NCBI RefSeq assembly: GCF_030694085.1
Contig: NZ_JAUXZE010000093.1
Span: forward strand, 124,001 to 188,000
From: Tabrizicola sp.
GTDB lineage: Bacteria; Pseudomonadota; Alphaproteobacteria; Rhodobacterales; Rhodobacteraceae
Direction: 5' to 3'
Length of the DNA stretch: 64,000 nt
Under the pieces are notes generated by a model. The model had not been told where the DNA came from. It did no database searches and saw nothing but the letters and a program-made list of their open reading frames with translations. Below are positions 24,486 through 33,442 of the stretch, piece after piece. How positions within the stretch are numbered: the stretch's first letter is position 1; each line of letters opens with the position of its first letter. Position numbers and translations under genes: made by a program.

Positions 24486-25412
24486 CTATTTGGCCCCGTA
24501 ATGCCGGTTCACGCGGTTCAGGAACCACAGGTAGAAGAGCGAGAAGACCGCCAGCAGGACCACGATCACCACGGCCCGCGCCGCGCCCTCGCCGAAGCGC
24601 TGGGACGAAATGGCAACCTTGTAGGTGTCGATGATCAGGGTCGTCGTCGCCCCGCGCGGGCCGCCTTCGGTCAGGATCCAGATGATCTCGAAGCTGTTGA
24701 AGGTCCAGATCGCGGAGAGCAGCGCCATCGAGACAATCACCGGCATGATCTGAGGAATGGTGATGCGGCGGAAACGATACCAGCGGCTGGCCCCGTCGAC
24801 CCAGGCGGCCTCGTACAGGTCCTTCGAGACGCCCTGCATGGCGGCGAGGAAGAACAGCGTCACCATCGGCGTGCCGACCCAGACGTCGGTAACGATGGCG
24901 GAGTAGAAGGCCGAGGTCTTGGTGGCGAGAAGGGCGACACGGTCCTGCACCAGCCCGAATTCCTGCAACAGGCCCGAGATCAGGCCGAAGTAGCCGTTGT
25001 ACATCCACTTCCAGCCGATGACACCAATGGCAACCGGGATCACCCAGGGCGGCATCACGAGGACACGGAACAGGGCCTTGCCGGGGATTGCGGCGTTGAG
25101 AAGTGAAGCGCCGATCAGGCCGACGATCAACTTCAGGCTGACGGCCAGCGCCATCCAGTAGAAGGTGCGGCCCACGGTCTGCCAGAACTTCGGATCGGCA
25201 AAGAGCGCGGCGTAGTTGGCGACCCCGACGAAGTTTTCCCCGCCCAGCGTGGCATCGGTGAAGGACAGACGGATCGTCTCGGCCAGGGGCCAGACGACGA
25301 TGACCAGGATGAAGAGGAGGGCCGGCGAGATGAGAAGCCAGGCGAAGGCGCGTTCGGACATCTCGCGGCGCTGCATCCGTTCTGGCGCGGCCCCTTCAGC
25401 GACAAGCGTCAT
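24486..25412 (-). CDS. Sugar ABC transporter permease (MalF-like)
   Basis: A 308-residue inner-membrane permease with a cytoplasmic N-terminus, a first span at about 26-46 and the typical FTDATLGGENFVG loop after it. The EAA loop reads DLYEAAWVDGASRWYRFRRI. It is the first gene of the importer operon, divergent from the GntR regulator gene, with operator-like sites in between. Confidence 0.92.
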   Translation of the reverse strand: MTLVAEGAAPERMQRREMSERAFAWLLISPALLFILVIVVWPLAETIRLSFTDATLGGENFVGVANYAALFADPKFWQTVGRTFYWMALAVSLKLIVGLIGASLLNAAIPGKALFRVLVMPPWVIPVAIGVIGWKWMYNGYFGLISGLLQEFGLVQDRVALLATKTSAFYSAIVTDVWVGTPMVTLFFLAAMQGVSKDLYEAAWVDGASRWYRFRRITIPQIMPVIVSMALLSAIWTFNSFEIIWILTEGGPRGATTTLIIDTYKVAISSQRFGEGAARAVVIVVLLAVFSLFYLWFLNRVNRHYGAK

Positions 25413-25480
25413 GCAGTTCCCCCTGTTCAGCCTTGGGCCGCCCTGGCAGGGACAGCGCGGGTCGAATCATGTCGTTGGAA

Positions 25481-25630
25481 TGACGATACCAAAAAACTGA
25501 CCTTACGCTACCATCATAATACCAAGTTAGCCAAAAAATCGAACCAACTGCGAATTTCCCTTGTTTCTGTCCTGGTTCTTGGTCCATCTTTCGTCGAACC
25601 GAGGGAGTTGGTCCCATCATGGTAATACCA
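25481..25630. promoter_or_regulatory. Three GntR operator-like sites between importer and regulator genes
   Basis: The near-perfect palindrome TGGTAATACCA (25620-25630) lies just ahead of the regulator gene. Related sites TCATAATACCA (25514-25524) and TGACGATACCA (25481-25491) lie towards the importer operon. GntR/HutC regulators of amino-sugar genes bind TGGT-n-ACCA palindromes of this kind. The region is AT-rich relative to its flanks, as expected for divergent promoters. Binding by the adjacent regulator is inferred. Confidence 0.6.
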
Positions 25631-25645
25631 ATTCGGGGGCTGCCG

Positions 25646-26410
25646 ATGGAAGACGATCAGGCGCTGTTTCGCCCCGAAGCCTGGTTCCGTGAGGCGCGCG
25701 GGCCCAGGTATGAGCAACTTTACCGCCACCTGTCCGCAGCCATCGCCGCTGGAGAACTGCCGCCCGAGACGCAGCTTCCGCCCGAACGCGACCTTGCGCT
25801 GATCGCCGATGTGAGTCGCGTGACGGTGCGCAAGGCGGTCAGTCAGCTGGTCGCGGATGGCGTGCTTGAGCAGCGGCGGGGCGCGGGGACCTTTGTCAAA
25901 CCCGCGCGGTCGAAGATCGAACAGTCGCTCTCCGCACTTCTGTCCTTCACCGATTACATGCGTCAGCGCGGCAAGACCTCGTCCAGCCGGATCCTGCGCC
26001 GGGGGCTGTTCCTGCCGACGCCGGACGAGACCATGTCGCTTGGCCTTTCGGCGGGCGAACGGGTCGCTCGGGTCGAACGGCTGCGCTTCGCCGACGACAC
26101 GCCCCTGGCATTGGAATGGTCCTCGCTGCCGACGGATGTGCTACCCGACCCGGAAGCGGTGGGGACCTCGCTTTACGATGTGCTGCGCGCCTCGGGAAAG
26201 GCGCCGACGCGGGCGGTGCAGCGGATCACGGCCGTCAACCTGACAGCGGCTGACGCCAAGCTGCTGCTGCTGCCGGAAGGTGCGGCCGTGCTGCGGATCG
26301 ACCGGACGGCCTATGTCCCCTCGGGCCGGCCGATCGAGTTCACTCGCGGGCTTTACCGCAGCGACATCTATGACTTCATTGCCGAACTGAGACTGGACGC
26401 ACCATCATGA
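25646..26410 (+). CDS. GntR-family (HutC subfamily) transcriptional regulator
   Basis: A 254-residue regulator with an N-terminal winged helix-turn-helix (YEQLYRHLSAAIAAGEL, LPPERDLALIADVSRVTVRKAVSQL, GAGTFV) and a C-terminal UTRA effector domain (LGLSAGERVARVERLRFADDTPLALEWSSLP ending GLYRSDIYDFIAEL). UTRA domains usually sense a phosphorylated sugar or similar ligand. I prefer the ATG at 25646, since the one at 25619 would lie inside the operator palindrome; the longer form has 263 residues. Its stop overlaps the hexosaminidase start (ATGA). Probable repressor of both divergent operons. Confidence 0.88.
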   Translation: MEDDQALFRPEAWFREARGPRYEQLYRHLSAAIAAGELPPETQLPPERDLALIADVSRVTVRKAVSQLVADGVLEQRRGAGTFVKPARSKIEQSLSALLSFTDYMRQRGKTSSSRILRRGLFLPTPDETMSLGLSAGERVARVERLRFADDTPLALEWSSLPTDVLPDPEAVGTSLYDVLRASGKAPTRAVQRITAVNLTAADAKLLLLPEGAAVLRIDRTAYVPSGRPIEFTRGLYRSDIYDFIAELRLDAPS

Positions 26411-28242
26411 CCCTGACGTTTCAGGCCCGCATCGACGGGAACCAGATCCGCTGCCTGATCAGCACGGACCGCCACCTGACCGCGCCGATCTTCTGCTTCT
26501 CGCTGATGGCCGCGCCAAAGGTGATCTCGGGCGGAACGCTGGTGCGGCGGGTCGCGGGGTATGCCGAAGTGGCGCTGCCCGATCTTGCGGCGGGCGCCCG
26601 GCACGAGGTGGTGCTGGAGCACGCGAACAAAGAGTTCGGGCCACGCAACCGGGCCTGGTTGCCGCTTGGCGCCTATCTGCGCGTAGGGAAGGAGTGTCTG
26701 CCGTTGCCGCCAGGCACGGACCTGGGACCGCGACGTACCGAGGGGCCGCCCGCCCTGCAACTTGCACCTGACCGTTTGCCGCTGGTGCCGCAGCCGACCG
26801 ATTGGCGCGCCTCGGGCGGGGGGGTGGCCCTTGCGGCACTGGCACCGACGACGGGGCTGGAGGGGGTGGCAACGCTGGCCGAACGCCTTGGCCTGGACCC
26901 GATCCTTGCGCCGGGCGGTCTCCCACTGGTGGTGACCGAGGACGCGGACCTGGGGCCGGAGGGGTATCGGTTGACCATCGCCCCGGACGGGCTGGCGGCT
27001 GCAGTTGGGGGGGCGGCGGGTCTGCACTACGCCGGCGTCAGCCTCCTGACCTTGCGCGAGACGTGCGGCGGTCAGTTGCCCTGCGGGACCATCACCGACA
27101 GGCCCCGATTCGGTTGGCGCGGCCAACATCTTGATTGCGCGCGGCATTTCTTCGGCGTCGACTTCATCCTGCGGCTTCTGGACCTGATGGCGCTGCTGAA
27201 GCTGAACCGCTTCCACTGGCATTTCGCCGATGACGAAGCGTTCCGGCTTGAGGTTAGGTGCCAGCCGCTGCTCTGGCAGCGCACGGCGTTCCGGGGCGAG
27301 GGCGAGCTGGTGCCAGGCGTCTTCGGCGGCGGCATAAGGGCGGGGGGCAGCTATTCCAGGGCGGACGTGGCGCGGGTGCTGGCACGGGCAAAGGCGCTGC
27401 ACATCGAAGTGCTGCCCGAGATCGAGATCCCGGCCCATTCCCATGCGATGATCAAGGCGGTGCCGGGCCTGCGCGATCCGGGCGACAACGGCGAGGAAGT
27501 CTCGATCCAGGGCTATCTGGACAACATCGTGAACCCGGCCGTTCCGGCGACCTGGGACCTTCTGCTGCCCCTGGCGCGTGAAGTTGCCGGGCTGTTTCCA
27601 TTCGGCATGCTGCACCTTGGAGCCGACGAAGCGCCCCACGGGGCCTGGGGGGGATCGCCCGCCGTAGCGGCCCTGAAGGCGCGGGAGGGGCTTCAGACCT
27701 CGGACGACGTGCAGGGCTGGATGCTGGCAAAGCTGGCGGGGGATCTGGGGGCCGCCGGGGTGCGGGTCGCGGCCTGGGAGGAGGCGGCGAAGGGCTGCCA
27801 GGGCGGTGTGGGCAACGGCGCGCTGCTGTTCAGCTGGACCGGGCAGGGTCCTGGGATCCAGGCCGCGCGGCGGGGTCATGACGTGGTGATGTGCCCGGCA
27901 CAGAACGCCTATTTCGACCTGGCCCATTCGGACGATGCCGACGATTGGGGGGCCGCCTGGGCTGGCTTTGTGCCCCTGGAAAAGACCGTGGCCTGGGACC
28001 CGGTGCCGAAAGGAGCCGAGGATATTGCACCCCGTATCGCGGGGGTCGAGGCCTGCTTCTGGGGCGAGTTCACCACCGAGGACAGGCAGGCCGAGGGCAT
28101 GATCGCCCCCCGGATCCTTGGGATTGCGACCAAAGGCTGGGAGCCAGCCGGGCGCACGGATGGCCCCGCCCTGAGGGCGCTCGCAGGGGTCTATGGGCCG
28201 CTTTTGGACAGAATCGGCTGGAGGCGGCATCGCGGTGCTTAG
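26407..28242 (+). CDS. Beta-N-acetylhexosaminidase, GH20, cytoplasmic
   Basis: A 611-residue glycoside hydrolase. An N-terminal beta domain leads into the hexosaminidase helper domain (about 115-225) and then the GH20 barrel from about 235. The barrel contains FGWRGQHLDCARHFF, NRFHWHFADDEAFRLE and LPEIEIPAHSHAM. The catalytic pair is Asp407-Glu408 in HLGADEAPHGAW, typical of substrate-assisted retaining hexosaminidases. No signal peptide is visible, so it should cleave imported disaccharides or oligosaccharides inside the cell. It is translationally coupled to the GntR regulator. Confidence 0.93.
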   Translation: MTLTFQARIDGNQIRCLISTDRHLTAPIFCFSLMAAPKVISGGTLVRRVAGYAEVALPDLAAGARHEVVLEHANKEFGPRNRAWLPLGAYLRVGKECLPLPPGTDLGPRRTEGPPALQLAPDRLPLVPQPTDWRASGGGVALAALAPTTGLEGVATLAERLGLDPILAPGGLPLVVTEDADLGPEGYRLTIAPDGLAAAVGGAAGLHYAGVSLLTLRETCGGQLPCGTITDRPRFGWRGQHLDCARHFFGVDFILRLLDLMALLKLNRFHWHFADDEAFRLEVRCQPLLWQRTAFRGEGELVPGVFGGGIRAGGSYSRADVARVLARAKALHIEVLPEIEIPAHSHAMIKAVPGLRDPGDNGEEVSIQGYLDNIVNPAVPATWDLLLPLAREVAGLFPFGMLHLGADEAPHGAWGGSPAVAALKAREGLQTSDDVQGWMLAKLAGDLGAAGVRVAAWEEAAKGCQGGVGNGALLFSWTGQGPGIQAARRGHDVVMCPAQNAYFDLAHSDDADDWGAAWAGFVPLEKTVAWDPVPKGAEDIAPRIAGVEACFWGEFTTEDRQAEGMIAPRILGIATKGWEPAGRTDGPALRALAGVYGPLLDRIGWRRHRGA

Positions 28243-28359
28243 GAGACGTCCTTTGCAACTCAGGGCAAAAGTGTGTCACCAGGCGGTCATCAATTGGGCG
28301 GGATGATGGCCAACTGTTTACCCTGAATGACCAATCAGCTTAAGTTTGCAAAATCAGCG

Positions 28360-28376
28360 TTAATTTTGGGTTAATC
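28360..28376 (+). promoter_or_regulatory. CtrA-like site TTAA-N7-TTAA
   Basis: TTAATTTTGGGTTAATC matches the alphaproteobacterial CtrA core (TTAA, 7 bases, TTAA) and lies about 50 bases before the start of the small secreted-protein gene, in an AT-rich 180-base gap. Control by CtrA is a guess from this match alone. Confidence 0.4.
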
Positions 28377-28422
28377 GAAACTGTGTACTCTTGCCTCACC
28401 CAACAATTAGGGAAGGGAAGAA

Positions 28423-28734
28423 GTGAAAATGAAAAATTTTCTGTCTGCTTGCTCAGTATTCGTCGTGGCTGCGAGTTTCGCTACGTCCAGTTTCGCAATC
28501 ACTGAAGAAGTTCCGGATGAGCCGGATGATCCGATTGGTTGTCTATCTTCCGAGTGCGACGAACCGGATCCGCCGAAGAAGCCCAAAGGCAACAACGGCT
28601 GGGGCAATGGCACCGATGAAGTGGACGGTGTCGGCGGCACCAATGCTGGCAGCGATTCCGGCGGTACTGCGGTGACCAAGTCCATCAACGGGAAGGGCAT
28701 CGACAAGTTTGAAGGCAAGTTTGACGGGCGCTAA
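28423..28734 (+). CDS. Small secreted acidic/glycine-rich protein
   Basis: A 103-residue exported protein. The signal peptide (MKNFLSACSVFVVAASFATSSFA) is followed by a proline- and acid-rich stretch (PDEPDDPIGC, CDEPDPPKKPKGNNGWGNG) and a Gly/Ser/Asn-rich tail (GGTNAGSDSGG). Two cysteines could form a disulfide. The GTG at 28423 has AAGGG 5 bases upstream; the ATG at 28429 is the alternative. Its base composition is clearly less GC-rich than the neighbours. The NNGWGNG motif recalls low-complexity tails of secreted alphaproteobacterial proteins. No function can be given. Confidence 0.7.
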   Translation: MKMKNFLSACSVFVVAASFATSSFAITEEVPDEPDDPIGCLSSECDEPDPPKKPKGNNGWGNGTDEVDGVGGTNAGSDSGGTAVTKSINGKGIDKFEGKFDGR

Positions 28735-28760
28735 GCCCGGGACCTTTCACATGCCATATG

Positions 28761-28791
28761 AATGGCGGCCGCATTTCGGCCGCCATTTTTC
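28761..28791 (+). terminator. Rho-independent terminator
   Basis: An 11-bp stem AATGGCGGCCG / CGGCCGCCATT with a 5-base loop, followed by a T-run (TTTTT). It lies 27 bases after the stop of the secreted-protein gene and touches the 3' end of the convergent gene. Confidence 0.9.
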
Positions 28792-29464
28792 ATGGCTTGG
28801 TCAAAAGCCGCGCGGCTTCCTTGCGCGCGAAGGGTGCCAACGTGTTGCCATGCTCGGATAAAAAGGACAGCGCGGCCTTTGCATCATGTTTCGACAGATC
28901 CCTGACCCACCAGGCAACGGCTTTCTGAATGAACCAGTCGCGGTCCGGGGCGAGGGTCGCGCACCAGCCCAGCACCCGGCTGCGGATGGCAAGGTCCTGG
29001 GGCTTCGGAAAATTCTGCTTGGTCCAGGGCAGCGCCATCACCAGCGCGGCGCGCCGGGTCCACATGTGCGGGCTGGCGACCCAGGCCTCGACCGTATCAA
29101 GCCGCGACGGGTCCGCAACCAGTCGCTTCTGCCCGGCGATGCTGGCGTGGTCGGCCAGCGCCCAGCCGTCGAAATCCGGCACCCACGAGACGATCAGATC
29201 CCAGACTGCCTGATCGGGCCGGATACGTGCCTGGGTCAGAAGTTTCGCGGCCGCGATGCGGGCCTCGTGGATGTTGGTCCGCCAAAGCTCTGACGCCAGC
29301 GCCAGGCGACCGTCGAGTGTCAGGTCCGTCCGCCAGCGGTCGGTAAGGTCCGCGATCTGCGGCACAGTGATGCCCAGGTAGGGGCGTGCGGCCTTGTGAT
29401 AGGTGGCCATTTCTGCGGCCTTGACGGGGTCGGCAAGCGCCTGCAGGTCCTGAAGCGGGGTCAT
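28790..29464 (-). CDS. DNA alkylation repair protein (AlkD-like)
   Basis: A 224-residue HEAT-like repeat protein of the AlkD/AlkC family, which excises alkylated bases (3-methyladenine, 7-methylguanine). Recognisable features are YLGITVPQIADLTDRW near the N-terminus, SPHMWTRRAALV, and DWFIQKAVAWWVRDLSKHD near the C-terminus, where the tryptophans line the DNA-binding groove. It is a single gene with no visible partners. The family is clear; activity was not tested by any residue-level comparison. Confidence 0.85.
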   Translation of the reverse strand: MTPLQDLQALADPVKAAEMATYHKAARPYLGITVPQIADLTDRWRTDLTLDGRLALASELWRTNIHEARIAAAKLLTQARIRPDQAVWDLIVSWVPDFDGWALADHASIAGQKRLVADPSRLDTVEAWVASPHMWTRRAALVMALPWTKQNFPKPQDLAIRSRVLGWCATLAPDRDWFIQKAVAWWVRDLSKHDAKAALSFLSEHGNTLAPFARKEAARLLTKP

Positions 29465-29519
29465 CGTAGCCTCTCTGGTGGTCAGGCCCTACCTGCCAGC
29501 CCCGCGCCCCAAGGGCAAG

Positions 29520-30053
29520 TCAGCGCCGGATCAGGAAACGGACCGAGGCGACGGCGATGCCTGCGCGAGAGACGACTGCGTCATTGACGATGGTGCCGTC
29601 GGCGCCGGCGTAGAGGATGTCCTGAAAGCCCAGCCGGTTCACGCCAGAAGGCGACTTGAAGTCGGCGGTGTAGGACAGACGGATCTGGCCATCCTCCTCG
29701 ATGACGGTGGCCTCGCCCACCGTGTCTTCACGTTTGCCGGTCCAGCGGCCAGGGCCGGTCTCGCGGAAGACCCAGGTCAGGCGGTCTTCCTGACCGTCGT
29801 CATACAGGAAATCCTCGACCACGGTCAGGGTGCGCGCGCCCGCGCGGCCCGTCACGGTACCATTTAGCCGCGCGGTGAAGCGGCGTTCGTCTCCGGTCAG
29901 CCACACGCGGAAGTGGCCCCGGCCCGTCGTGCGGCCCTGAAAGGCCGAGACGAGGGTTATGGGCGGGCCGGGCTGGACCGGCGGGGCGGGCGTTGCGGCG
30001 CAGGCGGCCAGCGGAAGGGCGGCGAGGCCGAGAAGAAGGGATCTGCGCTGCAT
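29520..30053 (-). CDS. DUF3833-type lipoprotein
   Basis: A 177-residue lipoprotein with a signal peptide ending in LAAC (Cys18). The mature domain reads as an eight-strand barrel-like fold: AFQGRTTGRGHFRVW, TLTVVEDFLYDDGQEDRLTWVF, and KREDTVGEATV. This pattern matches DUF3833, a periplasmic family of unknown function. It is likely anchored to a membrane and faces the periplasm. It lies downstream of glmU-glmS on the same strand, after a 125-base gap, and need not be in that operon. Confidence 0.8.
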   Translation of the reverse strand: MQRRSLLLGLAALPLAACAATPAPPVQPGPPITLVSAFQGRTTGRGHFRVWLTGDERRFTARLNGTVTGRAGARTLTVVEDFLYDDGQEDRLTWVFRETGPGRWTGKREDTVGEATVIEEDGQIRLSYTADFKSPSGVNRLGFQDILYAGADGTIVNDAVVSRAGIAVASVRFLIRR

Positions 30054-30178
30054 TGTTCGCCTCTATTTCAGAAGATACGAAGACGGCGCGCAGGTGGATC
30101 AGGGGCGCGGAGTTTTTGAGAACGCCGAACCAGAGCCTTCGAATGCTCCGATGCGATTCCCCCGAAGAAATCGCCCCC

Positions 30179-31996
30179 CTATTCGACCGTCACCGATTTG
30201 GCCAGGTTGCGCGGCTGGTCCACGTCGGTGCCTTTGGCGATGGCCGTGTGATAGGCCAGAAGCTGCGCCGGAACCGCGTAAAGGATCGGCGCCCAAAGTG
30301 GGTCGACGCCGGGCAGGGTCAGGGTCTTCCAGGTCCCTTGACCGGCAGCTTCGACCCCCGCAGCGTCCGACAGCAGCAGCACCTTGCCGCTGCGGGCCAT
30401 CACCTCTTGCATGTTCGAGACGGTCTTGTCGAAAAGCGCGTCCTTCGGGGCCAGGACGATGACCGGCACAGCGGCGTCAATCAGGGCGATGGGGCCGTGT
30501 TTCAGTTCACCCGATGCATAACCTTCGGCGTGTATGTAGCTGATTTCCTTCAGCTTCAGCGCCCCCTCAAGTGCCAGAGGGAACATCGGCCCACGTCCCA
30601 GGAACAGGATGTCCTGCGCTGTGCCCAGTTCCTCGGCCAGCTTGGCGATCGGGTCCGACAGACCCAGTGCAGCGTTCATCAGGCCGGGCACCGACCGCAA
30701 GGATTCCAGTCGGTCGCCCAGGGTGGTGGCGTCGATCCGGCCCCGGTCCTGCGCGGCCTTCAAGGCCATCAGGGCAAGCACGGCCAGCTGGCAGGTAAAG
30801 GCCTTGGTCGAGGCGACACCCACCTCCACCCCCGCCAGGATCGGCAGGGCAAGGTCCGACTCGCGGGCGATGGACGAGGTGGGGACGTTGATCACCGAGA
30901 CAACCTTGGCGACCTTGTCCTTCACGTGGCGGAGCGCGGCGAGAGTGTCCGCCGTCTCGCCCGACTGGCTGACGAAGATCGCCATCGAGGCCGGGGACAG
31001 CACCGGATCGCGGTAGCGGAATTCACTGGCGATATCTATGTCGGCGGGCAGGCCCGCGATCTGCTCGAACCAGTATTTCGCGACGTGGCAGGCGTAGGAG
31101 GCGGTGCCACAGGCGACCAGAGTGATGCGGTCGATTCCCTTGAAATCAAGTTCTTGCGGAAGTTGCAACGTGCCTTGCGGCGATGTGTAGTGCTTCAGCG
31201 CATCGGCGATCACCACTGGCTGTTCTGCGATTTCCTTGGCCATGAAGTGCTTGTAGCCGGCCTTTTCGATCCGTGTCGCATCCAGCTGGATGCGTGTCTC
31301 GGCCCGGTTGGCGCGGCGGTTCTGGGCGTCGTAGATCTCGGCTCCCTGGCGGGTGATGACGGCCCAGTCACCTTCCTCCAGGTAGGTGACCCGGTCGGTC
31401 ATCGGGGCCAGCGCAATCGCGTCACTGCCCACGAACATTTCGCCGTCGCCCCAGCCGATTGCCAGCGGAGAGCCCTTGCGGGCCGCAAACATCAGGTCGT
31501 CCTGACCGTCGAACAGGAAGCAAAGCGCGAAGGCTCCATGCAAGCGGGCCAGGGTCTCTTTCGCGGCCTCGACCGGAGAGGCACCCTGGTCCATCGCGCG
31601 GTTGACAAGGAGGACGACTGTTTCGGTGTCGGTCTCGGATTCCTGGGTGTAGCCGTCGGCGGCAAGTTCGGCGCGCAACTCGCGGAAGTTCTCGATGATG
31701 CCGTTGTGGACGACCGCCACCCCTCCCGCGCGGTGCGGGTGGGCGTTCGTCACCGTCGCGGCACCGTGGGTCGCCCAGCGGGTGTGCCCGATCCCGGCCT
31801 TTCCGGCCAAGGGGTTATGCACCAGAAGGTCCGAAAGGTTCACCAGCTTGCCGACGGCGCGCCGACGGTCCAGCTTGCCGGCGTTGACCGTGGCGATTCC
31901 CGCACTGTCGTAGCCGCGGTACTCCAGTCGCTTCAATGCCTCTACCAGCAAGGGCGCAGCCTCGTGGTTCCCCAATACCCCTACAATACCGCACAT
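30179..31996 (-). CDS. glmS: Glutamine-fructose-6-phosphate aminotransferase (isomerizing)
   Basis: A 605-residue enzyme that makes glucosamine-6-phosphate for cell wall and lipopolysaccharide. The N-terminal glutaminase domain starts MCGIVGVLG with the nucleophile Cys2 (Cys1 after Met removal) and has RRAVGKLVNLSDLL and HTRWATHG. Two SIS domains follow (ACGTASYACHVAKYW, VSQSGETADTLAALR, GELKHGPIALID). The C-terminus ends in the conserved DQPRNLAKSVTVE. It begins 1 base after the glmU stop, so the two consecutive steps of UDP-GlcNAc synthesis are co-transcribed. Confidence 0.97.
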   Translation of the reverse strand: MCGIVGVLGNHEAAPLLVEALKRLEYRGYDSAGIATVNAGKLDRRRAVGKLVNLSDLLVHNPLAGKAGIGHTRWATHGAATVTNAHPHRAGGVAVVHNGIIENFRELRAELAADGYTQESETDTETVVLLVNRAMDQGASPVEAAKETLARLHGAFALCFLFDGQDDLMFAARKGSPLAIGWGDGEMFVGSDAIALAPMTDRVTYLEEGDWAVITRQGAEIYDAQNRRANRAETRIQLDATRIEKAGYKHFMAKEIAEQPVVIADALKHYTSPQGTLQLPQELDFKGIDRITLVACGTASYACHVAKYWFEQIAGLPADIDIASEFRYRDPVLSPASMAIFVSQSGETADTLAALRHVKDKVAKVVSVINVPTSSIARESDLALPILAGVEVGVASTKAFTCQLAVLALMALKAAQDRGRIDATTLGDRLESLRSVPGLMNAALGLSDPIAKLAEELGTAQDILFLGRGPMFPLALEGALKLKEISYIHAEGYASGELKHGPIALIDAAVPVIVLAPKDALFDKTVSNMQEVMARSGKVLLLSDAAGVEAAGQGTWKTLTLPGVDPLWAPILYAVPAQLLAYHTAIAKGTDVDQPRNLAKSVTVE

Positions 31997-31997
31997 T

Positions 31998-33350
31998 TTA
32001 ATTCCCCTTTGCCTTCGCAGCTTTAATGGCTTTCAACTTTTCGAACATTCTGGTCGCAAGTCCGGGCTTGGTGACCTGCCGTGCCCGCCCGATGGCGACA
32101 GCCTCTGCCGGGACGTCCTCGGTGATGACTGACCCGCTGGCCGTCAGCGCGCCGTCGCCCACGGTCACCGGGGCGACCAGCATGGTGTCCGACCCGATGA
32201 AGGCGCGCTTGCCGATGGTGGTGCGGTGTTTCATCACCCCGTCGTAGTTGCAGGTCACGGTGCCCGCACCGATGTTGGTATGCTCGCCGACATGGGCATC
32301 GCCAAGGTAGGTCAGGTGGCCGACCTTCACGCCCTCGTCGAGGATGGCGTTCTTGATTTCCACGAAGTTGCCGACATGGACATCCTCGGCCAGTTCGGCG
32401 CCGGGGCGCAGGCGGGCGAAGGGGCCGACCGTTGCGCCGCGGCTGATGTGGCAGCCTTCGAGATGGCAGAAGCCCTTGATCTCCGCCCCGGATTCGACGG
32501 TGACGCCGGGCCCGAAGATCACGTTCGGGCCGATGATCGCGTCGCGGCCGATGTGGGTGTCCAGCGCGAAGAACACGGTTTCCGGTGCGGTGAGCGTGAC
32601 CCCGTTCTCCAGCGCCTCGGCGCGGGCGCGGGCCTGGAAGGCGGCTTCGGCTTCGGCAAGCTGGGCGCGGGTGTTGACGCCCAGGGTCTCCGCCTCGTCG
32701 CAGAGGACGACCCCGGCCGAAAGGCCGCGTTTGCGGGCCAGTTCCACGATGTCGGGCAGGTAATATTCCTGGGCGGCGTTGTCATTCCTCACTTCGGCGA
32801 TGAGGGAGAAAAGCGTCCGCGCCTCGGCGCAGACGACCCCGGAATTGCATAGAGTGATCGCCCGTTCCTCGACTGAGGCATCCTTGAATTCGCGGATCGC
32901 CAGCAGGGTGTCACCATCGGTGAGCAAGCGTCCGTAGCGCCCCGGATCCCTGGCGTGGAAGCCGAGGACGACGACCGCGTGCCGGGCGCGGGAATCGAGC
33001 ATCCGGCGCAGCGTTTCCTCGCGGATCAGGGGGGTGTCGGCGTAAAGGACGAAGGCCTCGCCCGGCGCGTCGGAGAGGAGGGGAGCGGCCTGTGCGACGG
33101 CGTGGGCGGTGCCCAGTTGCGGGTCCTGGACGACGGTTTCCACCGCCTCGTTGAAGGCGATGGCTGAGGCAGCGACAGCCTCGCCGCCGTGGCCAGTCAC
33201 AGTCACGATGCGCGCGGGTTCAAGGGCCTGGGCAGTGGCAAGGGCGTGATGAAGGAGAGGGGCGGCGGCGACGTGGTGAAGGACCTTGGGCAGGTCGGAG
33301 TTCATCCGTGTCCCTTGCCCCGCGGCCAAAACGATGACTGAAACCTGCAT
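31998..33350 (-). CDS. glmU: Bifunctional GlcNAc-1-P uridyltransferase/GlcN-1-P acetyltransferase
   Basis: A 450-residue two-domain enzyme that makes UDP-GlcNAc. The N-terminal uridyltransferase domain has LAAGQGTRMNSDLPKVLH and the metal-binding YADTPL region. The C-terminal left-handed beta-helix has hexapeptide repeats (IGPNVIFGPGVTVESGAEI) and GAGTVTCNYDGVMKHRTTIG, which contains acetyltransferase active-site residues. It is the first gene of the glmU-glmS pair and divergent from the HAD phosphatase gene. Confidence 0.96.
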   Translation of the reverse strand: MQVSVIVLAAGQGTRMNSDLPKVLHHVAAAPLLHHALATAQALEPARIVTVTGHGGEAVAASAIAFNEAVETVVQDPQLGTAHAVAQAAPLLSDAPGEAFVLYADTPLIREETLRRMLDSRARHAVVVLGFHARDPGRYGRLLTDGDTLLAIREFKDASVEERAITLCNSGVVCAEARTLFSLIAEVRNDNAAQEYYLPDIVELARKRGLSAGVVLCDEAETLGVNTRAQLAEAEAAFQARARAEALENGVTLTAPETVFFALDTHIGRDAIIGPNVIFGPGVTVESGAEIKGFCHLEGCHISRGATVGPFARLRPGAELAEDVHVGNFVEIKNAILDEGVKVGHLTYLGDAHVGEHTNIGAGTVTCNYDGVMKHRTTIGKRAFIGSDTMLVAPVTVGDGALTASGSVITEDVPAEAVAIGRARQVTKPGLATRMFEKLKAIKAAKAKGN

Positions 33351-33442
33351 TCTGCCCCTTCCAATGTATCGGCGCCCGTTTTACCCCGGTGGCGGGGGCT
33401 GGCAAGGGGCCGTGCTTCACGACAGGTTACAGGACTGCCAAT

